Assembly: GCF_005877905.1 (NCBI RefSeq) | Contig: NZ_SWDV01000022.1 | Span: 1-64,000, forward strand | Direction: 5' to 3' | Source of the DNA: Pseudomonas nicosulfuronedens | GTDB lineage: Bacteria > Pseudomonadota > Gammaproteobacteria > Pseudomonadales > Pseudomonadaceae | Length of the DNA stretch: 64,000 bases | In this document: one piece after another, positions 1 through 8,660 of the stretch | Layout of the letters: the number at the start of each line of letters is the position of its first letter | How positions within the stretch are numbered: position 1 is the stretch's first letter | Notes under the pieces: model-generated | What the model saw: only the letters and a program-made list of their open reading frames with translations | What the model was told of the DNA's origin: nothing | The model's database searches: none | Position numbers and translations under genes: made by a program

Positions 1-189
1 ACCAGCGCAGATGGTACGATCATCGGCTATGCGCTGACTGGATACCCTCGTCCAGATGTAGCCCAGGTAATCGATGCCCGTGCCAAGTATGCTGGCTTCT
101 ACGGCTACGTACTGAAATCAACTGTTCCCGCTACGATCAAACTCGTGGCCGACGATCCCGCTTGTGCGCTGGTCGTGCAATCGCAATGA
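1..189 (+). CDS. C-terminal fragment of an unidentified protein
   Basis: The frame is open from the first base of the window to a TGA at 187-189, giving the last 62 residues of a protein whose start lies outside. The segment contains an aromatic-rich stretch (GFYGYVLKS) and ends in VVQSQ. I do not recognise the family. It lies 13 bases upstream of an SDR epimerase gene on the same strand, whose ribosome site overlaps this stop codon, so the two are probably cotranscribed. The neighbours suggest a polysaccharide or lipid-linked sugar cluster, but nothing in the fragment itself shows this. Confidence 0.6.
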   Translation, partial: TSADGTIIGYALTGYPRPDVAQVIDARAKYAGFYGYVLKSTVPATIKLVADDPACALVVQSQ

Positions 190-202
190 GGTGTTTCAAG
201 TA

Positions 203-1138
203 ATGCAAAGGAAGATTCTCCTCCCCGGCGGAGCCGGCTTGGTCGGCCAGAACCTGGTCGCCCAGCTCAAGGAGCGCGGCTACACCAACCTAGTCATCCT
301 CGACAAACACCGGGCTAACCTCGACATCCTGCGAAGCCTGCACCCCGAGTTGACCATCGAGTACGCCGACCTTGCCGCGCCTGGCGACTGGGAAAAGCAC
401 TTCGAAGGCGCCGACACCGTCGTGATGCTTCAGGCGCAGATCGGTGATCCGAATCCGGAGCCGTTCGTGCGCAACAACATCACCTCGACCGAACGCATCC
501 TTGAATTGATCAAGCGCTACGAGATCCCGTACACCGTCCACATCAGCTCCTCCGTGGTAGAGTCGGTCGCCGATGACCACTACACCAATACCAAGAAGGA
601 ACAGGAACGGATCGTCCTGGAGAGCGGCATCAACTGTGTCGTCCTGCGACCGACCCTGATGTTCGGCTGGTTCGACCGCAAGCACCTGGGCTGGCTGTCA
701 CGCTTCATGCAGAAGGTTCCGGTGTTCCCGATACCGGGCAACGGCCGTTACATGCGCCAACCCCTGTACGCCGGCGATTTCAGCAGCATCATCGCCAGTT
801 GCATCGAGTCCCGTATTGCCGGCCAGGTCTACAACATCACCGGTCTGGAAGAAGTCGACTATATCGACATCATTCGCACCATTCGCAACACCACTGGCGC
901 CAAGTGCATGCTGCTGAAGATCCCCTACGGGCTCTTCTACGTGCTCCTGAAGGTCTGGGCCCTGTTCGACAAGAATCCACCCTTTACCGCCGATCAGCTC
1001 AAGGCCCTGGTGGCCCGCGACGAATTCGAGGTGATCGACTGGCCCGGCATCTTCAAGGTGGAGCCAACGCCGTTCGCCAAGGCCGTGGAGCAAACGTTCA
1101 AGCACCCCACTTATAGCAAGGTCGTACTGGATTTCTGA
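203..1138 (+). CDS. NAD-dependent epimerase/dehydratase (extended SDR)
   Basis: This 311-residue protein begins with a Rossmann signature (GGAGLVG, about residues 7-13) and carries a YxxxK catalytic pair (YTNTK) near residue 130. Both are hallmarks of extended short-chain dehydrogenases acting on nucleotide- or lipid-linked sugars. I chose the ATG at 203 because the sequence TGAGGTG about 10 bases upstream is a good ribosome site and the Rossmann strand begins directly after. A longer frame from 164 would overlap the preceding gene. The stop overlaps the next start by one base, so it is translationally coupled to an FAD oxidoreductase and then a GtrA protein. The family assignment is secure; the substrate is unknown. 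Confidence 0.85.
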   Translation: MQRKILLPGGAGLVGQNLVAQLKERGYTNLVILDKHRANLDILRSLHPELTIEYADLAAPGDWEKHFEGADTVVMLQAQIGDPNPEPFVRNNITSTERILELIKRYEIPYTVHISSSVVESVADDHYTNTKKEQERIVLESGINCVVLRPTLMFGWFDRKHLGWLSRFMQKVPVFPIPGNGRYMRQPLYAGDFSSIIASCIESRIAGQVYNITGLEEVDYIDIIRTIRNTTGAKCMLLKIPYGLFYVLLKVWALFDKNPPFTADQLKALVARDEFEVIDWPGIFKVEPTPFAKAVEQTFKHPTYSKVVLDF

Positions 1139-2433
1139 TGAAGGACAATCAACGCATCGCCGTGCTCGGCGCAGGCCCCATGGGCCTGGCGGTAGCCTAT
1201 CAACTGGTCAGGGACGGCCACCGCCCGGTGATTTTCGAGGCGGACGACCGCGTCGGCGGCATGACCGCGCACTTTGATTTTGGCGGTCTGTCCATTGAGC
1301 GCTATTACCACTTCCATTGCATTTCCGATCACGCCTTCCTCAAGGTGCTGGAGGAACTGGGCCTGTCAGAGCGGATGAACTGGGTCGAGACCAAGATGGG
1401 CTACTGGTACCAGAACAAGGTGCAGCCCTGGGGCAACCCGATCGCACTGCTGAAGTTCTCCGGCTTGAGTCTCATAGCCAAGTTCCGTTACGGCCTGCAC
1501 GCCTTCCTGTCCACCAAGCGCAACGACTGGAAGCCTCTGGACCACGTCGAAGCCACGGGCTGGATCAAGCGCTGGGTCGGGACAGAAGCCTATGAAGTAC
1601 TGTGGCGTCGGCTGTTCGACTACAAGTTCTACAACTACACCAGTAATCTCTCGGCGGCCTGGATCTGGAGCCGTATCCGCCGCATAGGCCGCTCGCGCTA
1701 CAGCCTGTTCAAGGAAAAGCTGGGCTATCTGGACGGCGGCTCCGAGACGTTGTTGCACGGCCTGAGGGATTACATCCAGCAGCACGGCGGTGAGTTCCGT
1801 TTGGCCACTCCGGTGAGCAAAGTGGTGATGGAGGATGGCAAGATTCGCGGTGTCGAGGCTGGCGGCGAGCAGCACACCTTCGACAAGGTGATCAGCACCA
1901 TTCCGATGCCCTATGTTCCGCGATTGATGCCGGACCTGCCCGAGGCCATTCTCAAGGCCTTCGGCTCGGTCAACAACATCGCTGTGGTCTGCGTCATCGC
2001 CAAACTGCGCAAGGCGGTCACCGAGAACTTCTGGCTCAACACCAACGATCCGGACATGGATATCCCTGGGCTCGTGGAGTACAGCAACCTGCGCCCGCTG
2101 GATGAGCACATCGTTTATGTACCGTTCTACATGCCGGGCGAGCATCCGAAATTCCAGGAACCGGACCAGGCCTTCCTGGATAAGGTGAAGCGCTACCTGC
2201 AGAAGATCAACCCGCAGTTGGCCGACTCCGATTTCCTCGAACTGCGCGCCAGCCGTTACCGCTACGCCCAGCCGATCTGCGATCCGGGTTACCTGGAGCA
2301 CCTGCCGCCGGTGGAGCTTCCGGTTGAAGGCCTGTGGGCCGCCGATACTTCTTATTACTATCCGGAAGATCGCGGTATTTCGGAAAGCATCGACTTCGGA
2401 CGCAAGATGGCGATCCAGGCTGCGGCCAAATGA
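1138..2433 (+). CDS. FAD-dependent oxidoreductase, amine-oxidase/protoporphyrinogen-oxidase type
   Basis: This 431-residue protein has an N-terminal FAD-binding dinucleotide motif (GAGPMG, residues about 11-16) followed by an acidic residue at the end of strand 2 (IFEADDRVGG). That arrangement is typical of the amine oxidase, protoporphyrinogen oxidase and UDP-galactopyranose mutase superfamily. A C-terminal AADTSYYYPEDRG segment near residue 405 fits the second FAD contact. It starts on the last base of the SDR stop codon and overlaps the GtrA gene by four bases (ATGA), so the three form one transcript. I infer a role in oxidising or isomerising a lipid- or nucleotide-linked sugar. The exact reaction cannot be read from the sequence. 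Confidence 0.82.
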   Translation: MKDNQRIAVLGAGPMGLAVAYQLVRDGHRPVIFEADDRVGGMTAHFDFGGLSIERYYHFHCISDHAFLKVLEELGLSERMNWVETKMGYWYQNKVQPWGNPIALLKFSGLSLIAKFRYGLHAFLSTKRNDWKPLDHVEATGWIKRWVGTEAYEVLWRRLFDYKFYNYTSNLSAAWIWSRIRRIGRSRYSLFKEKLGYLDGGSETLLHGLRDYIQQHGGEFRLATPVSKVVMEDGKIRGVEAGGEQHTFDKVISTIPMPYVPRLMPDLPEAILKAFGSVNNIAVVCVIAKLRKAVTENFWLNTNDPDMDIPGLVEYSNLRPLDEHIVYVPFYMPGEHPKFQEPDQAFLDKVKRYLQKINPQLADSDFLELRASRYRYAQPICDPGYLEHLPPVELPVEGLWAADTSYYYPEDRGISESIDFGRKMAIQAAAK

Positions 2434-2849
2434 TCAGGCACTTCCTGACACGACAGTTCCTGACGTTCATCGGAGTGGGCGTCACTGCCGCACTGGCCAA
2501 CTGGTGTACCCGCTACGCCCTGAGCCAGGAGCTGAACTACTCGCTGTCGGTACTGCTGGCGTATCTGGTGGGAATCAGCGTGGCGTTCCTGCTCAATCGT
2601 CGCTTCGTGTTTCCGGGCTCGCCCCGGCCGATAGCAGCGCAGGCTCGGGAGTTCCTGCTGATCAACGTGGCTTTCATGCCGGTGGTCTGGGTATCTGCCC
2701 TGGGCTTCCGCTACGTGTTACGCCATATGGAGCTGGAATCCATCGCCGACGGCCTGGCACATGCGCTCTCGTTGGCGGTTCCCGCGTTCGGCACCTTCCT
2801 GCTGTACAAGTTCTTCACCTTCGCCAACCCGAAGGCGCAGGAGCGATAG
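2430..2849 (+). CDS. GtrA family membrane protein
   Basis: This small hydrophobic protein of 139 residues has four predicted membrane segments (roughly residues 10-30, 37-57, 72-95 and 108-130). It carries the family's typical NRRFVF motif after the second segment and a KFFTF motif near the C terminus. GtrA proteins are thought to flip or accompany polyprenyl-phosphate sugars across the inner membrane. The ATG at 2430 overlaps the preceding stop in an ATGA arrangement, which supports this start over longer alternatives inside the oxidoreductase gene. It is the last gene of the cluster and is followed by a long non-coding stretch. Confidence 0.85.
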   Translation: MIRHFLTRQFLTFIGVGVTAALANWCTRYALSQELNYSLSVLLAYLVGISVAFLLNRRFVFPGSPRPIAAQAREFLLINVAFMPVVWVSALGFRYVLRHMELESIADGLAHALSLAVPAFGTFLLYKFFTFANPKAQER

Positions 2850-3437
2850 CCCCCTGCGACGCCCCTTTCACAGGGTGCGGCGCATGCTCTCCTAGGTGGC
2901 GGAATTTCCGCCGACGGCGGCGACATTTGAGCAAAAATCCGCCGACGACTTCGACTGCGACCAAGGGCGAACAGCGTCGCAGAGCGCTCTGACGTAGTCT
3001 TGAGCTCTGGCACACACCTTGCTCTGCGACACGGGTGCGATTGCCTTGTGCATCACATCTCGCGACGTGCCCGCCACGTTGCGCCCGCCGGGCCACGAAC
3101 CCGGCGGTGTCCTTCGGGCTTCTTGCCATCTCGCGCCTTCGATTCGACAGGCGCATCGCCGGGTGCAGTGATCCTGCCCCGGCCAATTCCCTCCTCTCAC
3201 GCCCTCGCTCAGGACTTTCCTACATAGCGCTCCTGTGCCTGCGCGCACCTGCGAAACAAGCGAAACGGCGCGCCCGCCGCGGGCCTGCAAAATCGACTGC
3301 CATTCCGCGGTCATGAAACCGCGCTCAAATCTTCACGAAATCCCCTCTAAATCGGGCGCTAATGCAAAACCTCTCCTATGGTTTATGCGGGGTGGGCAGA
3401 GCAGGAAGTACTGCCCAATACATTGGATAGCAAGCTA
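2850..3437. other. Long intergenic region upstream of the arc promoter
   Basis: No convincing gene is seen on either strand. Short open frames overlap each other without ribosome sites or recognisable protein features. A perfect 7-bp stem with a one-base loop lies at 2898-2912 but has no T-run, so it is a weak candidate for the end of the preceding operon. The second half is less GC-rich than the flanking genes. No ArgR-like site could be placed with confidence. The stretch joins the variable glycan genes to the conserved arc operon. Confidence 0.5.
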
Positions 3438-3481
3438 TTGACCTGAATCAGGGGCGACCCCCGGGGACAGGCGCCTAATAG
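3438..3481 (+). promoter_or_regulatory. Anr (FNR-like) box and -10 of the arc operon promoter
   Basis: An imperfect palindrome TTGAC-ctga-ATCAG lies at 3438-3451, matching the Anr/FNR pattern TTGAT-N4-ATCAA at eight of ten positions. A TAATAG hexamer at 3476-3481 provides a -10 element, which puts the box centre near -41 to -43, the position used by FNR-type activators in class II promoters. In P. aeruginosa the arc operon is induced by oxygen limitation through Anr and by arginine through ArgR. The Anr element is seen directly here. The transcription start is inferred. Confidence 0.85.
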
Positions 3482-3516
3482 CCTCACTCTCCAACTTCCT
3501 ATAGGGAGATTCTTAA

Positions 3517-4968
3517 ATGTCGCAAGAAAGCAGCCAAAAACTACGACTCGGCGCGCTGACAGCGCTGGTCGTAGGCTCCATGATCGGCGGGGGCATTTTC
3601 TCCCTGCCACAAAACATGGCGGCCAGCGCAGACGTCGGCGCCATTCTCATCGGTTGGGCCATCACCGCGGTCGGCATGCTGACCCTGGCATTCGTCTTCC
3701 AGACCCTGGCCAACCGCAAACCCCAACTCGACGGTGGTGTGTACGCCTACGCCAAGGCTGGTTTCGGTGACTACATGGGCTTCTCTTCGGCCTGGGGTTA
3801 CTGGATCAGCGCCTGGCTGGGCAACGTCGGTTACTTCCTCCTGCTGTTCAGCACCCTGGGCTACTTCTTCCCGATCTTCGGCAAGGGCGACACCGTCGCC
3901 GCCATCGTCGGCGCGTCGATCCTCTTGTGGGCCCTGCACTTCCTGGTGCTGCGCGGGATCAAGGAAGCAGCGTTCATCAACACCATCACCACGGTGGCGA
4001 AGATCGTCCCGCTGTTCCTGTTCATCCTCATCTGCCTGTTCGCCTTCAAGCTGGACATCTTCACCGCTGACATCTGGGGCAAGAGCAATCCTGACCTGGG
4101 CAGCGTGATGAACCAGGTGCGCAACATGATGCTGGTCACCGTGTGGGTGTTCATCGGCATCGAGGGCGCGAGCATCTTCTCCTCCCGTGCGGAAAAACGT
4201 TCGGACGTCGGTAAGGCCACCGTGATCGGCTTCATCACCGTCCTGCTGCTGCTGGTACTGGTGAACGTGCTGTCCATGGGCGTGATGACCCAGCCGGAAC
4301 TGGCCAAGCTGCAGAACCCGTCGATGGCGCTGGTGCTGGAGCATGTGGTCGGCCACTGGGGCGCGGTCCTGATCAGCGTAGGCCTGCTCATCTCCCTGCT
4401 GGGTGCCCTGCTCTCCTGGGTCCTGCTGTGCGCCGAGATCATGTTCGCCGCCGCCAAGGACCACACCATGCCGGAGTTCCTCCGCAAGGAGAACGCCAAC
4501 CAGGTGCCGGCGAACGCCCTCTGGCTCACCAACATCTGCGTGCAGGTCTTCCTGGTCATCGTGTTCTTCACCTCCGGCGGTGCCGACGGCGAAATGGACC
4601 CGTACACCAAGATGCTGCTGCTGGCGACCTCGATGATCCTCATCCCGTACTTCTGGTCCGCAGCCTATGGCCTGCTGCTGGCAGTCAAGGGCGAGACCTA
4701 CGAGACCGACTCGGCCGACCGCACCAAAGACCTGATCATCGCCGGTATCTCGGTTCTCTACGCGGTGTGGCTGATCTACGCAGGCGGCCTTAAGTACCTG
4801 CTGCTGTCGGCGCTGCTGTATGCGCCCGGCGTCATCCTCTTCGCCAAAGCGAAACACGAAGTGGGTCAACCCATCTTCACCAATGTCGAGAAGCTCATCT
4901 TCGCAGTAGTCGTGATCGGTGCACTGATCGCGGCCTATGGCCTCTACGACGGCTTCCTCACTCTGTAA
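3517..4968 (+). CDS. arcD: Arginine/ornithine antiporter
   Basis: This integral membrane protein of 483 residues has about 12-13 hydrophobic segments and the APC-family glycine-rich motif GSMIGGGIF at residues 20-28 in the first helix. ArcD exchanges external arginine for internal ornithine without net energy cost and so supplies the arginine deiminase pathway. It starts after a GGGAG ribosome site, is the first gene behind the Anr promoter, and is followed after only 16 bases by arcA. Length, family motif and the complete downstream operon make the call secure. Confidence 0.97.
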   Translation: MSQESSQKLRLGALTALVVGSMIGGGIFSLPQNMAASADVGAILIGWAITAVGMLTLAFVFQTLANRKPQLDGGVYAYAKAGFGDYMGFSSAWGYWISAWLGNVGYFLLLFSTLGYFFPIFGKGDTVAAIVGASILLWALHFLVLRGIKEAAFINTITTVAKIVPLFLFILICLFAFKLDIFTADIWGKSNPDLGSVMNQVRNMMLVTVWVFIGIEGASIFSSRAEKRSDVGKATVIGFITVLLLLVLVNVLSMGVMTQPELAKLQNPSMALVLEHVVGHWGAVLISVGLLISLLGALLSWVLLCAEIMFAAAKDHTMPEFLRKENANQVPANALWLTNICVQVFLVIVFFTSGGADGEMDPYTKMLLLATSMILIPYFWSAAYGLLLAVKGETYETDSADRTKDLIIAGISVLYAVWLIYAGGLKYLLLSALLYAPGVILFAKAKHEVGQPIFTNVEKLIFAVVVIGALIAAYGLYDGFLTL

Positions 4969-4984
4969 CTCCTGGAGACATCTC

Positions 4985-6241
4985 ATGAGCACGGAAAAAA
5001 CCAAACTTGGCGTCCATTCTGAAGCTGGCAAACTACGCAAAGTGATGGTCTGCTCGCCCGGACTCGCCCATCAACGCCTGACCCCGAGCAACTGCGACGA
5101 GTTGCTGTTCGACGACGTTATCTGGGTGAACCAGGCGAAGCGTGACCACTTCGACTTCGTCACCAAGATGCGCGAGCGTGGTATCGACGTCCTGGAAATG
5201 CACAACCTGCTGACCGAGACCGTCCAGAACCCCGAGGCCCTCAAGTGGATCCTCGATCGCAAGATCACCAATGACAGCGTCGGCGTCGGCCTGACCCAGG
5301 AACTGCGTGGCTGGCTGGAAAGCCTGGAACCTCGCAAGCTGGCGGAATTCCTCATTGGCGGCGTGGCCTCCGATGACATCCCGGAAAGCGAAGGTGCGAA
5401 AGCGCTGAAGATGTACCGCGACTACCTGGGCCACTCCAGCTTCCTGCTGCCGCCGCTGCCCAACACCCAGTTCACCCGTGACACCACCTGCTGGATCTAC
5501 GGCGGCGTGACCCTGAACCCGATGTACTGGCCGGCGCGACGTCAGGAAACCCTGCTGACCACCGCGATCTACAAGTTCCACCCGGAATTCACCAACGCCG
5601 AATTCGAAGTCTGGTACGGCGATCCGGACAAGGACCACGGCATGTCCACCCTCGAGGGCGGTGACGTAATGCCCATCGGCAACGGTGTCGTCCTGATCGG
5701 CATGGGTGAGCGCTCCTCCCGCCAGGCCATCGGCCAGGTAGCCCAGGCTCTGTTCGCCAAGGGTGCTGCCGAGAAAGTCATCGTCGCCGGCCTGCCGAAA
5801 TCCCGCGCCGCAATGCACCTGGACACCGTCTTCACCTTCTGCGACCGCGACCTGGTCACCGTCTTCCCGGAAGTGGTGAAAGAGATCGTTGCCTTCACCC
5901 TGCGCCCGGACGAGAAGAGCCCCTACGGCATCAACGTCCAGCGCGAAGAGAAGGACTTCATGACCGTGGTCGCCGAGAGCCTGGGCCTGAAGAAACTGCG
6001 CGTCGTCGAAACCGGCGGCAACAGCTTCGCTGCCGAGCGCGAGCAGTGGGACGACGGTAACAACGTGGTCTGCCTGGAACCGGGCGTGGTGGTTGGTTAT
6101 GACCGCAACACCTACACCAACACCCTGCTGCGCAAGGCTGGTGTGGAAGTCATCACCATCAGCGCCGGCGAACTGGGCCGGGGCCGTGGCGGCGGTCACT
6201 GCATGACCTGCCCGATCATTCGCGACCCGATCGACTATTGA
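4985..6241 (+). CDS. arcA: Arginine deiminase
   Basis: This 418-residue enzyme hydrolyses arginine to citrulline and ammonia, the first step of the arginine deiminase pathway. Visible catalytic elements are FTRD near residue 165, HLDTVF near residue 278, and the C-terminal GGGHCMTCP, whose first cysteine is residue 406. These positions agree with the known P. aeruginosa enzyme. The start at 4985 follows a CTGGAGA ribosome site; an in-frame extension would run into arcD. A strong hairpin follows the stop codon. In P. aeruginosa the arcA message is the most abundant processed product of the operon. Confidence 0.98.
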   Translation: MSTEKTKLGVHSEAGKLRKVMVCSPGLAHQRLTPSNCDELLFDDVIWVNQAKRDHFDFVTKMRERGIDVLEMHNLLTETVQNPEALKWILDRKITNDSVGVGLTQELRGWLESLEPRKLAEFLIGGVASDDIPESEGAKALKMYRDYLGHSSFLLPPLPNTQFTRDTTCWIYGGVTLNPMYWPARRQETLLTTAIYKFHPEFTNAEFEVWYGDPDKDHGMSTLEGGDVMPIGNGVVLIGMGERSSRQAIGQVAQALFAKGAAEKVIVAGLPKSRAAMHLDTVFTFCDRDLVTVFPEVVKEIVAFTLRPDEKSPYGINVQREEKDFMTVVAESLGLKKLRVVETGGNSFAAEREQWDDGNNVVCLEPGVVVGYDRNTYTNTLLRKAGVEVITISAGELGRGRGGGHCMTCPIIRDPIDY

Positions 6242-6297
6242 TCTACGGTCACGCCAAGAACGCGACTACCTCCAACAGAGCGCATTGATCTGAAAAA

Positions 6298-6319
6298 GGC
6301 GGCCCTAGCCAGGGCCGCC
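6298..6319 (+). promoter_or_regulatory. Intercistronic hairpin between arcA and arcB
   Basis: A perfect 9-bp GC-rich stem (GGCGGCCCT paired with AGGGCCGCC) encloses a 4-base loop. On the coding strand an A-run precedes the stem and no T-run follows, so it is not an intrinsic terminator in the operon direction. Read from the minus strand it would look like one. Within the arc transcript it more likely stabilises the upstream arcA message or marks a processing site; that role is inferred. Confidence 0.6.
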
Positions 6320-6382
6320 TGCCCCGCCAGCCACGAGCTGTACTGACGAGGCCTAGCTTTCCATCCCACAAGGAGAACGAAC

Positions 6383-7393
6383 ATGGCTTTCAATATGCAC
6401 AACCGCAACCTGCTCAGCCTGATGCACCACAGCACTCGCGAGTTGCGCTACCTGCTCGACCTGTCCCGCGACCTGAAGCGCGCCAAGTACACCGGTACCG
6501 AGCAGCAACACCTGAAAGGCAACAACATTGCGCTGATCTTCGAAAAGACCTCGACCCGCACCCGCTGCGCCTTCGAAGTCGCCGCCTATGACCAGGGCGC
6601 CAACGTCACCTACATCGACCCGAACTCCTCGCAGATCGGCCACAAGGAATCGATGAAGGACACCGCCCGCGTTCTCGGCCGCATGTACGACGCCATCGAA
6701 TACCGTGGCTTCAAGCAGGAAATCGTCGAAGAACTGGCGAAGTTCGCCGGCGTACCGGTGTTCAACGGCCTCACCGACGAATACCACCCGACCCAGATGC
6801 TGGCCGACGTGCTGACCATGCGTGAGCACAGCGACAAGCCGCTGCACGACATCAGCTACGCCTACCTGGGTGACGCCCGCAACAACATGGGTAACTCCCT
6901 GCTGCTGATCGGCGCCAAACTGGGCATGGACGTGCGCATCGCTGCACCGAAAGAACTGTGGCCGACCGACGAACACGTCGCCGCCTGCAAGAAGTTCGCT
7001 GAAGAAAGCGGCGCGCGCATCACCATCACCGAAGACCCGAAAGTTGCCGTCAAGGGCGTGGACTTCATCCACACCGACGTCTGGGTTTCCATGGGTGAGC
7101 CGGTGGAAGCCTGGGGCGAGCGCATCAATGAACTGCTGCCCTACCAGGTCAACATGGACATGATGAAGGCCGCCGGCAACCCGCGCGTGAAGTTCATGCA
7201 CTGCCTGCCCGCCTTCCACAACAGCGAGACCAAGGTCGGCAAGGAAATCGCCGCCAAGTACCCGAACCTGAAGAACGGCATCGAAGTGACCGAAGACGTC
7301 TTCGAATCCCCGTACAACATTGCCTTCGAGCAAGCGGAAAACCGCATGCACACCATCAAGGCAATCCTCGTTTCGACCCTCGCCGACATGTAA
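6383..7393 (+). CDS. arcB: Catabolic ornithine carbamoyltransferase
   Basis: This 336-residue enzyme converts citrulline and phosphate to ornithine and carbamoyl phosphate in the catabolic direction. The carbamoyl-phosphate loop STRTR is at residues 57-61, HPTQ at 135-138, SMGE near 237 and HCLP at 273-276, all typical of the family. The ribosome site AAGGAGA lies 9 bases before the ATG. Its position between arcA and arcC identifies it as the catabolic enzyme rather than the biosynthetic ArgF. The catabolic enzyme is a cooperative dodecamer in P. aeruginosa. Confidence 0.97.
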   Translation: MAFNMHNRNLLSLMHHSTRELRYLLDLSRDLKRAKYTGTEQQHLKGNNIALIFEKTSTRTRCAFEVAAYDQGANVTYIDPNSSQIGHKESMKDTARVLGRMYDAIEYRGFKQEIVEELAKFAGVPVFNGLTDEYHPTQMLADVLTMREHSDKPLHDISYAYLGDARNNMGNSLLLIGAKLGMDVRIAAPKELWPTDEHVAACKKFAEESGARITITEDPKVAVKGVDFIHTDVWVSMGEPVEAWGERINELLPYQVNMDMMKAAGNPRVKFMHCLPAFHNSETKVGKEIAAKYPNLKNGIEVTEDVFESPYNIAFEQAENRMHTIKAILVSTLADM

Positions 7394-7404
7394 TGCCGGA
7401 CAGC

Positions 7405-7434
7405 CCCGGACCGCGACAACATCGCCGGTCCGGG
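7405..7434 (+). promoter_or_regulatory. Intercistronic hairpin between arcB and arcC
   Basis: A perfect 9-bp stem (CCCGGACCG paired with CGGTCCGGG) with a 12-base loop sits in the 69-base gap between arcB and arcC. No T-run follows. Like the hairpin after arcA, it may protect or delimit a processed transcript segment; that function is inferred. Confidence 0.5.
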
Positions 7435-7462
7435 CGCTCCCACTCTTTCGGAGGAAATGAAT

Positions 7463-8395
7463 ATGCGTATCGTCGTCGCATTGGGCGGTAATGCCCTGCT
7501 GCGTCGTGGCGAGCCCATGACTGCCGACAACCAGCGCACCAACGTACGGATCGCTGCCGAACAGATTGCCAAGGTTGCCCCGGGCAACGAACTGGTGATT
7601 GCCCACGGCAACGGCCCGCAGGTTGGCCTGCTGGCCCTGCAGGGCGCGGCCTACGAGAAGGTCAGCCCCTATCCGCTGGACGTTCTCGGCGCCGAGACCG
7701 AAGGCATGATCGGCTACATGATCGAACAGGAAATGGGCAACCTGCTGCCGTTCGAAGTGCCGTTCGCCACCCTGCTCACCCAGGTCGAGGTCGACTCCAA
7801 GGACCCGGCCTTCCAGAACCCGACCAAGCCCATCGGCCCGGTCTACTCCAAGGAAGAGGCCGAAGCCCTCGCCAAGGAGAAGGGCTGGAGCATCGCTCCG
7901 GACGGCGACAAGTTCCGCCGCGTGGTCGCAAGCCCCCGTCCGAAGCGCATCTTCGAGATCCGCCCGGTCAAGTGGTTGCTGGAGAAAGGCACCATCGTCA
8001 TCTGCGCAGGTGGTGGCGGTATCCCGACCATGTACGACGAGTCCGGCAAGAAACTCTCCGGCGTCGAAGCGGTAATCGACAAGGACCTGTGCTCCTCGCT
8101 GCTGGCCCAGGAACTGTCGGCTGACATCCTGATCATCGCCACCGACGTGGACGCAGCCTACATCGACTGGGGCAAACCGACCCAGAAGGCTATCGCCCAG
8201 GCCCACCCGGACGAACTGGAACGCCTCGGCTTCGCCGCCGGCTCCATGGGACCGAAAGTCCAGGCCGCCATGGAGTTCGCCCGCAACACTGGCAAGGACG
8301 CGGTGATTGGCTCGCTGGAAAACATCGTGGCCATCACCAAGGGCGAGTCCGGCACCCGAGTCAGCACCAAGAAAGCTGGTATCGAGTACCGCTAA
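7463..8395 (+). CDS. arcC: Carbamate kinase
   Basis: This 310-residue enzyme makes ATP from carbamoyl phosphate and ADP, the energy-yielding last step of the deiminase pathway. The N terminus [13 protein letters not shown] is the amino-acid-kinase glycine loop, and AGGGGIP near residue 180 is another conserved element. I chose the ATG at 7463 because the GGAGG at 7450-7454 lies 8 bases upstream. An ATG at 7457 would leave only 2 bases. An intrinsic terminator follows. Confidence 0.97.
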   Translation: MRIVVALGGNALLRRGEPMTADNQRTNVRIAAEQIAKVAPGNELVIAHGNGPQVGLLALQGAAYEKVSPYPLDVLGAETEGMIGYMIEQEMGNLLPFEVPFATLLTQVEVDSKDPAFQNPTKPIGPVYSKEEAEALAKEKGWSIAPDGDKFRRVVASPRPKRIFEIRPVKWLLEKGTIVICAGGGGIPTMYDESGKKLSGVEAVIDKDLCSSLLAQELSADILIIATDVDAAYIDWGKPTQKAIAQAHPDELERLGFAAGSMGPKVQAAMEFARNTGKDAVIGSLENIVAITKGESGTRVSTKKAGIEYR

Positions 8396-8420
8396 GCCCT
8401 GCCCTCAGCAAAGGCACTAT

Positions 8421-8453
8421 CGAAACGGGAGCCCTCAAGGCTCCCGTTTTCGT
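8421..8453 (+). terminator. Intrinsic terminator of the arcDABC operon
   Basis: A 9-bp stem ACGGGAGCC / GGCTCCCGT with a 5-base loop is followed by a T-rich tract (TTTCGTT). It lies 30 bases after the arcC stop and is well placed to end the operon. Confidence 0.8.
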
Positions 8454-8660
8454 TCAGGGCCCCGGCGCGATCTGCCTGGAAACTCGTCGCCTTCTTCCGA
8501 CAATTCCTGGCGCGAGCGTGACTCGGCGGTCATCATCCTCGTCAGCTAAAGCATTCCGAATCACTAGAAGCCACGCCTGGCTTTGTGCCACCGGGCTGCC
8601 CCTCCATGGGCCACCGCCGTCCGGCGCGCAAGATGCATTTGCTGAAGGAGTTTCCGAGAG

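Noticed and set aside
2898-2912. Hairpin after gtrA as an intrinsic terminator
   Set aside because: The stem is only 7 bp with a one-base loop, which is sterically poor, and no T-run follows.
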